Made by a program: the position numbers and the translations under genes
The notes under the pieces: generated by a model
What the model saw: the letters and a program-made list of their open reading frames with translations, nothing else
What the model was told of the DNA's origin: nothing
Database searches by the model: none
Source of the DNA: Lobosporangium transversale
Lineage: Eukaryota > Mortierellomycota > Mortierellomycetes > Mortierellales > Mortierellaceae
Direction of reading: 5' to 3'
DNA length: 64,000 nt
Assembly (NCBI RefSeq): GCF_002105155.1
Contig: NW_019029002.1
Coordinates: 186,001-250,000 of the forward strand
Part shown: positions 45,354 through 54,954 of the stretch, in pieces
Layout: each line of letters opens with the position of its first letter
How positions within the stretch are numbered: the first letter of the stretch is position 1

Positions 45354-47208
45354 ATGATTTCAAAAGCAGAATTTCTCCGCAACACCAAGGCAACTGAGCC
45401 CTATCACATTATTGAACCATTCGTACGATTATTTGGAATTAAGGATACAGAAGAATTTTTAAGTGTTATTTCCGCCGCCTTGACGGAGCTCCTTGATGTA
45501 AATTACGACAATAATGACCAGGAACTATATCAACAATGCAAACGCTACGCTCGATGGAAACAAGTTGTTGAGGTATAGAGGCCCGAGATAGTATTAAATA
45601 ATTCATATTTGAACGCCTCTAATGTATGACCAAGCAGACCGTAACACGATCTCTTATTGTTATTTATAGTCAAAGACATTCCGCACGTCTTGTACCAAAT
45701 TTTTCGCTAAGAAGACTGCCGCCGCGACGTCTACCCCTGCTACCACTGCCAACACATTTCGTCGCTCGGACCGAATTAAGGAGATCCAGTCACCAGCAGC
45801 GCCTGTGAAATCCCTAACTGAGGAGGAAATACGGATTGATGGATTATTTTTAAAAAAAGACACGGAAACGATCGGACAAAGGATCAAACAGAGAGCTCTG
45901 GACCTAGAAGCTACTGTAACATCACCTGAGTTCAAAGATGTACACGAGCGCCGGATCTTTTCTCTTGGAGCCTCGTCAATTCTGGATCTAGTAGATATGT
46001 CAAACGAGAGTCAGCTTTTCGATGTATTTCCCAGTAAGAGTGATCAGGATGAGTTAATGACGATGTTTGCTCATCTAAGCATGAAGAGATCCATTAATGC
46101 ACCTGAACCAACTGAGTTGCTGACACATTGGGATATCTGCAGTGCGATTGCTTCTAAAGATGGGCTTGCTGAAGCACGATCCTACCTATATCGAGAGATG
46201 GGAGCCTGTCTGCCGAGCTTTGCGGAGAATCTCAAGCCTCTCCTGATAATGATTGACGCCCTCCTATGTTATCCCAAGATATTTGCACAAGAGTATGACG
46301 TAACGGAGCAGGACTTAATGAATGTTCTTTGGAGCCCGATGCTGTCTTCCTTATTTCTCCGGCAGCAGAGTGAAACTGGGATTAGGATAAAAGGAGGAGA
46401 TTCGACACAGGTAGCGTCAAACATCGAGAAAAGAGAATTCTACGATGACGGACACGCTATTGCCTTCAAAATAGATTCTCGGATCATAATAGATGTTTCC
46501 CGAAAGGGTGAAATCGACATTGCAGCCGTCGAGGTTGCTCCCAATTGCCAAGAGACCAAAATTTTTTCAGATGGGGCCAAAGTCCTCCGAGAGGCGAAGG
46601 AGATAGTAAATGGCTTGACCAAAATTTTTCCGGATGACGAAAACTTTCTCAAGAATACGATTGGTTACGGCGTTCAGATAGGGAATCTGTCTGGGTCGAT
46701 ATTTTCTCTGCATCTAGTTGCTCCGAAGCTATATGTAGCATGGCCAGAACATACATTCTGCCTTCCTGATTCACGAGGATCCTTGGATCGATTCAAGGAA
46801 GTCATTATAGCACTATCTTGGTTTCAACAGGCCGTCCAAGGCACCGCCATGAATATCAAATCAGCTCTTTCAGTGCAGAAAACAGTCGGAGCACTCTATG
46901 GCCACGGCTACAGCCATAAACCACTGGGTCAAAAGCAGTGGACTAACCCAACCTGGTTTGAACCATCAAAACCATCTAAGGCTCGGCCAATCCAGGAATT
47001 AATGAGGGTGGTGCACCCCATTCAGACTGCAATTAGTCCTCAATCAAGCGAAGACCTAAATAAGCAAACCCATGCGAATGCTACATATGACAGTAATGGA
47101 TGGGCCATTGTAGTGGCCAAAGATGGCCGACCAATGTACTTTAACAAGCATACACTGCAGTATCTTGAGGAACGTGGTGGCAAAAAAGCCAAAATGGACG
47201 TAGCTTAA
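45354..47208 (+). CDS. Cargo protein of element B, possible PD-(D/E)XK nuclease
   Basis: Exons 45354-45572 and 45670-47208 give 585 residues, intact. The start ATG follows a TATA-free, TTCTCACAC-rich leader. No Crinkler N-terminal domain is seen. A segment near residues 330-365 (HAIAFKIDSRIIIDVSRKGE, then IDIAAVEVAP) has the D...E-x-hydrophobic/charged layout of PD-(D/E)XK nucleases, though the last residue is Val rather than Lys. A KKTAAATSTP-type basic linker separates a small N-terminal part (about 73 residues) from the main body. It sits where element A carries its Crinkler, so cargo is the likely role. Function is inference. Confidence 0.6.
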
Positions 47209-48053
47209 TATATCAGGTAATCTATACTCTTGCTTTTCATACATGCATCTGACGTTATTCTACTTGAATTCAGTCTTGTTTTTTTTTTAAAAAAAAAAAA
47301 AAACAAAGGGTATTTTCTCGCTTCGCATTTGTATTTTCTTCTGATATTCAGATAGCATAGTGAGACCTGCACCCAATCTTATGTAGAAGTATTCCTGTTT
47401 TACGAAATAAATCAGCCATTCACAAAGACTTAGCATATCTGGTGTCCTCGAGACTCACGAGGACGAAGTGCGGGGAAGCAGCTGTGGTCGAAAGCCATTG
47501 TCTTTTTTTTAAAAAAAAATGTAACCCGAGACTTTTCGAATTAATGGATGCCTGGGCTCCAACTGCTGGGCCGCTCCCAAAGCTATGTAAGACTCGCTTC
47601 GGCCTCTTCCACTTTTTTTTCAGCCAAGGCTCGCGAGAGCGCATATATCCAATAAGCGGAAGAAATTATTTGACAAGGGTCCCAATCAGTCAGCTCAACT
47701 TTGATATTGGATCCCGGATGTCCAAAATGGCCCACGATAATTCCAATAAAATAACAAGATATTTTCAAAAATCCGGAAGATTACGTCTTTGAAAATGCTG
47801 TGCTGTTGGTCATATTATATTTGCATCAGTTCACAGCCCATAATCACCCCGGATCATACTAGGGTCGACACAGACCCGGGGCAGTTTGTTCAGTTGCAAA
47901 AGGATTAGACTGGGATTATAAATTAAAGTTATTTGTATTAATAATAATAAACTTGGGGATTTCTTTTTTTTTAAAATGCAAAAAAGTGGTGATAGTGGAG
48001 GCCTTGTGATCCAGTCCCATATTTAGCCGGCCGAAGGACCTGACAGTTTAGCC
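47209..48053. other. 845-bp interior spacer of element B
   Basis: Between cargo stop and palindrome P3. Short A/T runs only, none of 18 or more. A half-copy of the palindrome flank (ATATTTAGCCGG) occurs at about 48020, 25 bp before P3. No gene recognised. Confidence 0.5.
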
Positions 48054-48103
48054 GGGGCCAACTTGCAAGCTCTCTCTTAGAAAGAAATTTACAAGTTAGC
48101 CCC
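48054..48103 (-). repeat. Palindrome P3 of element B
   Basis: 50 bp, GGGGCCAACTTGCAAGC ... ACAAGTTAGCCCC, with one arm mismatch. Flanks TTTAGCC and TGGTCCGTGCGCAGGG: outer orientation opposite to P1 and P2. Confidence 0.92.
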
Positions 48104-48192
48104 TGGTCCGTGCGCAGGGAATGATTTCAAAAATTAAATAACTGAATATAAATTTTTTATATGTATATACAACAAGACGCACATTATAAACA

Positions 48193-51100
48193 ATGTACAA
48201 ATTTGGAGCCACATTCTACTCGCAAAAGCAACAGGGCCTTAGGCCACAGGCAGCATCTTTCAAGAGAGCTGATGAGGCTCAGAACACATTTCTTGTTGCT
48301 CATCAATTCAAGCTCAACTCGGAGGGCAAACCGCTTTGGGCATTTGGTAGCTACAAAAATCTGCAGAGCTTCCTGGAATGCACAAAGTATGTACCAGCCA
48401 CTGAATGCTTCTTCTTTGAGCAAATCCGCGATGGGACATCTTGCTGGGAATACTACGACCTGGAATGGGATCCCTCAAAGACAGAGGACACTGAGGAGAC
48501 AATCTTCTCAGATTTTTTGCAGCAAAGGAATGCCTTCTGTCTAGAATATGAGGTCTTAGCTTCTGAGTGCCGCATCTTGAGTGCATCAAATGCTGAAAAA
48601 GGGTCAATGCATATCATCTTATCAGGGTCTGGATTCAAGTTCAGAGACAACACATGCCATATGAAAAACTTTATGGACGCCTTCCATTTGATGGTTAAAG
48701 AACATCCACTTTCAAAACACATTGATTGGATTGTCTACACAAAGAATCGAAACTTCAGATGCATCAATAGTGCTAAGCGCCATGATCCAACAAGGGTTCT
48801 CCGACCTGCAATTTGGCACAATGCCTCCTGCTCTGCACCTGAGAGTGAGTTTTTTGTCACCAATGTGAGTGCTGATGCCACAGATATTGTGCATTGTCAT
48901 CTTGCAGCAAGCAAAGGTGCTAGAAATAAAGTACCTCAAGTACAGGGGTCTGAGCAGGATCAAGACCAAGAGCAAAACGAAAAGTTGCCACCTAGTGTGA
49001 TTAAAGCAATAAATACCATGCTTGCAAATATGGATTGCTTGTCACAGTTCAAGATTGGCGAATCTCATAACAATCGTATGCACCTGAAGCGTATAAGATC
49101 AGGGCACTGTCAAATATGTAATAGGATCCACGACAATGACAATGCATATGTGACAATTGCAGATCAGGGGAAAGTGTACCTCCACTGCTATAGGGTGGAT
49201 GCAAATTCCAGGCGTGATGGACTTCAAATTGGCAAACTGGATTTTCCAAGCATGATCGCACTTCGAGTACATAGGGCACAGACCAATCAAGAAGAAACAA
49301 TCACTGCGAACAAACATTGCTCACTTCGCCATTTGGAGTATAAGAAAGTTATGAAGCTGCTGCAAAACCAGAAACAGAGTCTTGTGATCCGCAGTGAACC
49401 AGACACTGCTAAGACCTCTTTTGTTGAAAGTTTTATGGATAGGCACAAGAACTTAGCATACATTTTTGTGTCTCCTCGACAATCACTAGCACGCAATCTA
49501 GAGAAGCGCCTTGAGCTAAGGAGCTATCTTAGTTTCCCTGGGCCTGTCTCTGGGAAGCGCGTGATCATTCAAGCTGAGTCCTTATATAAGCTTGACCTTG
49601 AATACTATAGCATGGATGTGGTCCTGGTCTTGGATGAGGTCTGCTCTATTTTTGAACAGATGACAAGTGTGGGCACCATGAAAGGCCGCCATGGCGCAAA
49701 CAATCAAGTCCTAGAAGAACTTATGCGCAAGTCCAAGAGGGTAATTGCCTTGGATGCTGATGTGACAGACCGAGAGGCTGAAATCATCAAGTCTGTGAGG
49801 AGCGATGTTTTTGTCATTCACAACACTTTCAAGCCACAGCAAGGGCATCAAGTTGTGTGCTTCCAGCATAAAGAAGTCTTAGAGTCTCATGTTATTGATC
49901 TTGTAAAATCTGGTCATAAGGTCTGGATATCAACCACACACTCAGCTGAAGATGCCGAGACCCTGCATAAGACACTGCAGAAAATGGGCAGAAGGGGTGT
50001 CTGTATCACAAAGAACACATCTGATGCTGATAAGATTGGCATCTCACAAAATATCAACAAAATTGTGCTGGACCTTGACTATTTCATTCACACTCCGACC
50101 ATCACAGTTGGTATAGACTGCAATGTGAAGCATTTCAACTATGTCGTGGGGTTCTTTGAAGCACAAACTGGCGTCATTGTTGAAACATGTAGACAGATGT
50201 TGCGACGACCGCGAAATGTCAGCACTCAAAAATATCTCATCTATATCAAAAATGTAACTAGCAATCTACCCACCACTTTCAGAGAGATTGTTGAGTATAT
50301 GGAAAGCCAGGAAGTGCGACTGAATGGATGTGAATTAGACATAAGTGGATTTCCTTATATATCTCAAATGGGTCAGCCTCCATCCGTTGACTTGAAAGTG
50401 CTATATGCATTAATATACATGCAGACACTCATCAAGAAGCACTTGACAAAGAATGACTTTTATCAACGCTTTATTGACCAAATGGTCCAAGTTGGCTGCA
50501 GTGTACAGGAAGCTGACTCGCATCTGTGTAAAAACGATGAATATACTGTGGAACTAAACCAAAACAAGAAAGAGCTGCTACATATCAAGTACACAGGAAT
50601 TTCGAAAGCTAGGGTCCTTGATACTGAGGAGTTTTCTCGGTTAGATGTACAAAACAGTCGAACACAGGAGGAACAATATGCTGTGACGAAGTATAAGCTA
50701 ATGGAGACCTACAGTGTACAAGATGCATCTCTTTTGACTCCTGATTGGGTTGAGAAATATGACAAACCTCGAGAGAAGAAGATCTATAAGAATCTTGCTA
50801 TGTTGAAAGAGGACCCCACACTTCAAATCTTGCGACAAGAAGATAGATTGGGTCTCAAATGTGGCAAAGCTACAGTTGGGGTTCACACACTGGGAAATTC
50901 GAGATACCTCAGGTTTAAGTATGCAAAAGACATTCTTGACAGCTGTGGATTTGATTCGCCATTTGATGACAGAGAGATGTCAGCTGAGGAGCTCAAGAGA
51001 AAAATAGATCTTCGTTGGTCAGATTTGGTCAAGGACGGAAGTATGAGAGACATCTGCACTCAGCTGGGGATTAGATGCCCCTCACACAACAATTGGGACT

Positions 51101-51249
51101 TCAAAAATAAGAAAAGCTTTTTGAATAGTGTGTTGAACGAGATTTGGGGGATCCACATAGTCAGAACTGATCACAAGTCGCATCATTATTATATCAAGTA
51201 TATGACAGAGGTTGGTAAACACAAAGATGACTTTTTCATGACACAGTAG
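48193..51249 (+). CDS. Primase-helicase (UL52-type primase, zinc finger, UL9-like helicase), element B
   Basis: Intact single exon of 1,018 residues, ATG at 48193. Primase motifs: YYDLEW (Asp89, Glu91), GSMHIIL (Ser138, His140) and IVYTKNRNFRCINSAKR (about 180-195). Zinc finger: CQICNRIH to LHCYR (about 306-333). Helicase: VIRSEPDTAKTSF (about 398-410), SPRQSLARNLEKRL, VLVLDEVCSIFEQMTS (about 478-492), HTPTITVGIDC and VETCRQMLRRPRN. Herpesvirus UL9 and UL52 do origin unwinding and priming; here both are in one chain. The Walker A loop has lost two glycines compared with element A (PDTAKT against TGTGKT), which may weaken ATP binding. Flanked by palindromes on both sides. Confidence 0.9.
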   Translation: MYKFGATFYSQKQQGLRPQAASFKRADEAQNTFLVAHQFKLNSEGKPLWAFGSYKNLQSFLECTKYVPATECFFFEQIRDGTSCWEYYDLEWDPSKTEDTEETIFSDFLQQRNAFCLEYEVLASECRILSASNAEKGSMHIILSGSGFKFRDNTCHMKNFMDAFHLMVKEHPLSKHIDWIVYTKNRNFRCINSAKRHDPTRVLRPAIWHNASCSAPESEFFVTNVSADATDIVHCHLAASKGARNKVPQVQGSEQDQDQEQNEKLPPSVIKAINTMLANMDCLSQFKIGESHNNRMHLKRIRSGHCQICNRIHDNDNAYVTIADQGKVYLHCYRVDANSRRDGLQIGKLDFPSMIALRVHRAQTNQEETITANKHCSLRHLEYKKVMKLLQNQKQSLVIRSEPDTAKTSFVESFMDRHKNLAYIFVSPRQSLARNLEKRLELRSYLSFPGPVSGKRVIIQAESLYKLDLEYYSMDVVLVLDEVCSIFEQMTSVGTMKGRHGANNQVLEELMRKSKRVIALDADVTDREAEIIKSVRSDVFVIHNTFKPQQGHQVVCFQHKEVLESHVIDLVKSGHKVWISTTHSAEDAETLHKTLQKMGRRGVCITKNTSDADKIGISQNINKIVLDLDYFIHTPTITVGIDCNVKHFNYVVGFFEAQTGVIVETCRQMLRRPRNVSTQKYLIYIKNVTSNLPTTFREIVEYMESQEVRLNGCELDISGFPYISQMGQPPSVDLKVLYALIYMQTLIKKHLTKNDFYQRFIDQMVQVGCSVQEADSHLCKNDEYTVELNQNKKELLHIKYTGISKARVLDTEEFSRLDVQNSRTQEEQYAVTKYKLMETYSVQDASLLTPDWVEKYDKPREKKIYKNLAMLKEDPTLQILRQEDRLGLKCGKATVGVHTLGNSRYLRFKYAKDILDSCGFDSPFDDREMSAEELKRKIDLRWSDLVKDGSMRDICTQLGIRCPSHNNWDFKNKKSFLNSVLNEIWGIHIVRTDHKSHHYYIKYMTEVGKHKDDFFMTQ

Positions 51250-51432
51250 GCTTGTATATAATGATTTTTAAAAAAGTGGCGTCCTTCAGTCAAGATTTAG
51301 AAGATGGATTCAAGTATAGTTCATGTAATATTACCATCTGGGTAACCAATCAGAGCAGGCTAATAGGCTAATAGGCTAATATATTATTTGAGTTACTACT
51401 GAGGACTATATAACCGGGAGTAACATTTAGCC

Positions 51433-51482
51433 GGGGCCAACTTACAAATTCTTTTCTAAGAGAGAGCTTGCAAGTTGGCCCC
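51433..51482 (-). repeat. Palindrome P4 of element B
   Basis: 50 bp, GGGGCCAACTTACAAATTC ... GCTTGCAAGTTGGCCCC. Flanks ATTTAGCC and TGGTGCGTGCGCAGGG, as at P3; the centre is reversed relative to P3. 47 bp before the right terminal repeat. Confidence 0.92.
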
Positions 51483-51528
51483 TGGTGCGTGCGCAGGGCT
51501 TGACTCACCCTCCAAAAGAAATTGGGAA

Positions 51529-52044
51529 GGCGGACATCCGAACCCGAGAAGTTGCCCAAAATACAAATAAATGTAAGATATTCGAAGGTCCAAGCTACAT
51601 CCGAAGGCTCTCAGAAAGTAAGTTGTTGCCATAACTAATCTTTTAAAATATATTCTGATGAATAGATGCGAGACTCGAGCAACAAATCTAATTAAAAACA
51701 TTCTAACTATCACAAAGCTGAAGTCCTTTTGCCCGGTGATTTGATAGGCTGTTTAAAATTTATTTATTAAAGACATTGACTACTTATCTGAGGATAGACT
51801 TCATGTGAGACACTGATGCGGCTGGTCAACCTATAACCAGACCAACAGACACCACTGCTGCCTTCGGATTATAATGCCAAACACCCAATACATATACTAC
51901 GGGTTCATTAAAACACACTGTTCGGCCTGCAGCTCACTAATATCAAACACTCCCAAATTGGGCATCTCTTTTTTAAAAAGTGCGATTAAATTCGAACAGG
52001 ATTTATCTGGGTGGCCAAATCAGTTTCGAGCTCGGATGTCCGCC
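51529..52044 (+). repeat. Right terminal direct repeat of element B
   Basis: 516 bp, same orientation and tips as the left copy. The outer flank is TAA, the target duplication. Confidence 0.95.
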
Positions 52045-53505
52045 TAATGTCAGGTGTTGGTCGTCGAAGATACTCTCCGTCCACGCAGAGGCGGACAAGG
52101 TTTGATGTAGTAGCAGCCGTTGCAAATTCTCAAAAGTCCTCCATTGTTGCGTCCCACCCGAATTTGAAAGTCAACTCCTGGATACCGCGCGCTTGGACCA
52201 TGACTTCATAAAACTCCTTTGCTTGTACTGACGATCTGAGACTAGTGTCGATGCTACCATGCTGCTCATCATATTCGCCGCCGTTAGCTGCAACGATCTC
52301 CTTGAACCGCTATACTACTGATTCCCTGTAGCTCTCTCGATAGTGGTCGAAACATACCCATTTGACATGGCCCTCAAGAGTGACAATGCGATATAGGTTA
52401 CCGAGGGTACGGCTCTGGTTGTGGGCCAGCAAAAACGATTGGAGCCGCCGTAGGTCTGCCCCTTCAAGCACTTCTGATTTCCCGATCATTGCCTGGCCCG
52501 CAATGTTATTAATACCACCATCGGCTTCCTGATGATTGTTTTGGAAGTAATTGATTGATTCATCCACAAGTAATACGATCCCGTGCCCTGACACCTTCAC
52601 TACACCTCTCGCTACATCAATCCAGTCTGAGATGTCGAGTTGAGCCAATGGAGGCAAGACAAAGCCAGCAGCAAGGACTCCGTATTTAAGTATCTGTAGC
52701 ATTGTCAATACATAGGATCCGTACTTCTCAAAGAACTCTGCGGGTCGGTCGATATTATACCCTTCATGCTTTGCCAGATGTATATGGTGCGGGATATTGC
52801 TCTTGGATGGCTTCGTGTGACCGCCACACTTACGCAGGAAGAACAACCGAAACTGGTATGCAAATGGTTTCCCTAGCTTATCAAGGGGTCCTGTAAGCTT
52901 TGGGAGGACGATGAACAGTCTGGGGATTGGGTATTCGTGCAATTCGTAGGTCTGAGTGATGGGAGCTTGCACTCGGCTTTGAATGATGGCTAGCCTGTCC
53001 AGAACCTGTTTCTGCATCTGCAACATCTCACTCTGTTTATTCTGCAAAAGCTGCAGTTCCTCCCTATTCTTCTTTATCTCTTGTTGCATCTGCTGTCGAA
53101 GGGCTTTGATGAGCTCGGTGTCTTCTCGCTGCTGACTAAAATGTACTGCCATGGTTGCTTTGAGCCATAACATCGGTTTGATTCATTTGGATCACCTCCG
53201 TTGATTTAGAGTGAGAGCTGTCGATGCAGTTATTCTGAAAGGATGGCGGTTGGACATTAGTGTCCATAGCACTGGGAAGAAGGGTCAGTTTGGGTCCCTC
53301 CAAAAGCTTGTCTGAGATGGGAAGGTCCCCAATGTGCTTTGACATTGCACTCGTTAGTGCTTCGGCGGAGGATGCTTTTAAGAACGCATGAAAAGGTGAA
53401 AGGGGTACCTCAGAGGTGGCGTTGATACGAGCTGGCGCGCTGACCACGACTTGCAAGGTAGTCCCTGGTCGATATTGGACCCTTAAAGGAACAAGACTAA
53501 AAGGA

Positions 53506-53536
<31 letters not shown>

Positions 53537-53980
53537 GATTGAAAGGAGAAGAAATGTGCGTTTTTGCACGTCGAACAGTTAACGCTGTGTCAATTCTGCA
53601 TTTATTCTGCCTTTGTTCTGCCTGCTTTATGGATCCCTCCTCCCCTGTGATTTAACAAGCTGATTCAGAAAATGAGGAGGCTTTATGGTATAGCATACTC
53701 TTCACAGTTTTGACCAGTCAGTCATAAAGAGTATGACTTGGGCATGATCCAAAAGGTATTCCGCGTTTTTAAAGACTTGTTGGAGATCTTTCCACATTAT
53801 CAGTTGATGGCCTGTCTCTTTGTCAGCTCTTGTCTGAATAGAAAAGATTACGTCCGAGAGTGGACGAAGATCAGAGATTGAGATGGCTATGAATGCCTGT
53901 TGAGGCAGCGTAGTGGTTACTGTATCTGTGTCTGTATCTGTGTCTGTATCTGTGTCTGTATCCGTATCTGTAGGAGCCAT
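52045..53980 (-). pseudogene. LRR gene, N-terminal part, interrupted by element B
   Basis: Exon 53980-53715 starts MAPTDTDTDT (a six-base DT repeat) and has a small N-terminal domain (DLRPLSDVIFSIQTRAD, LQQVFKNAEYLL). It joins in phase to an exon from 53481 (VQYRPGTTLQVVV), then a Gln-rich coiled coil (IKALRQQMQQEIKK) and a conserved middle domain (HIHLAKHEGYNIDRPAEFFE; YGSYVLTMLQILKYG; GNLYRIVTLEGHVKWVC). The gene then runs into leucine-rich repeats at the element edge. Damage: a frame change near 53150, TAG at 52310-52312, TGA at 52130-52132. The C-terminal part is at 40268-40948. The family looks like large fungal NLR-like or regulatory LRR proteins, function unknown. Confidence 0.75.
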
Positions 53981-54922
53981 GATTTTATTGCTGTGAAGAA
54001 GAGAGAAAGGAGGTGTTTTCAAAGAAGTTTAAAAGAAAATGCATATGCCCTTGATGAGCAACCACAACAAGCGGCATATATACGCCCGGCTTCATTCTTT
54101 CTTTCTTTCTTTCTTTTTTTTTTTTTTTTCTCTCTTTGCAAACTCTATTAACCTTTAGTACTTTTTTAAGCAGGGAGGAATACATGTTGCACAAAGATTA
54201 TGCATATACACATATACCATCATCAATCTACCCGAGTATGTAGTTACTAATTCAGTGGCTATGCTTCTGTATACATATGTTGTAGCTTTACAAATATACA
54301 TATCATTGTTTCATTGGTTGTTGTGTTGTTTTGACCATTGCTGTTGTCATTCCGAGATTGTTGAGACAAGCGGTAAAAGATGAATATGAACGTGATGGTG
54401 CCAGATAAAAAGGATTTACTTTTTTTCATTCATTCACTGTTTGCTTTTTTTTTTTTTTTTTTTTTTTTTTCCTATCGCTTTGGATCGGATCGTTGATAAA
54501 TATACAACATATACAGATATATACTTCAATAAGAAACGCGTTGGGATCGAATTAATTCGTTGCAAAAGTACATGTGTTACGTTGCTTGCATGAAAAAAAA
54601 TTATCCGTTCCGAAACGGGTCCAATAAAATCGTTCTGCTTCTTTTTCCTTTTTAGAGCTTTCTCTTAGGGAGGGTTTCTTTTAGAGGGGGGGGGGAAATC
54701 TTTTAAAGAAAGTTGATGGCATAATAATATAAATAAATATAAAATATTATATATATACATTTACATTTACATTTACATTTACATGTTTATTTTGTTACAT
54801 GTTTCACCATAATAATCGAGAAACAAATGAAATCCGTTGCAGCAACACATTTTTAGTCGATCATTGAAGACTAATTTGAAAATGAAGCCACGCTATCGCA
54901 CTATCGCAATGCAAAAGGCAGA

Positions 54923-54954
<32 letters not shown>

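Larger units (their letters stand above)
40949..52044. mobile_element. Element B: composite transposon with primase-helicase and nuclease-like cargo
   Basis: 11,096 bp bounded by 516-bp direct repeats (40949-41464 and 51529-52044) that differ at one base by my reading. Outer tips are GGCGGACATCCGA and TCGGATGTCCGCC. The target duplication is 3 bp, TAA at 40946-40948 and at 52045-52047 (TTA on the minus strand). Order inside: left repeat, transposase (-), palindrome, coiled-coil protein (-), palindrome, cargo gene (+), palindrome, primase-helicase (+), palindrome, right repeat. It interrupts an LRR gene. TTA/TAA duplications are the habit of PIF/Harbinger elements, in line with the transposase. 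Confidence 0.92.

Noticed and set aside
19771-51249. An endogenous herpesvirus-like genome
   Set aside because: Only the primase-helicase resembles viral replication genes. No capsid, terminase or polymerase is present, and a transposase with precise borders explains the unit better.
19650-51482. The palindromes as a CRISPR-like array
   Set aside because: They are separated by whole genes, not by short unique spacers, and no Cas genes exist; the host is a fungus.
17530-52044. Reading the elements as LTR retrotransposons because of their direct terminal repeats
   Set aside because: There is no reverse transcriptase, RNase H or integrase; repeats do not begin TG and end CA; each repeat has its own inverted tips; and the target duplication is 3-bp TAA. 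The transposase is a DDE cut-and-paste type.
52011-52211. Plus-strand frame starting in the right terminal repeat of element B
   Set aside because: It is the antisense of the LRR gene; the minus strand carries the conserved protein.
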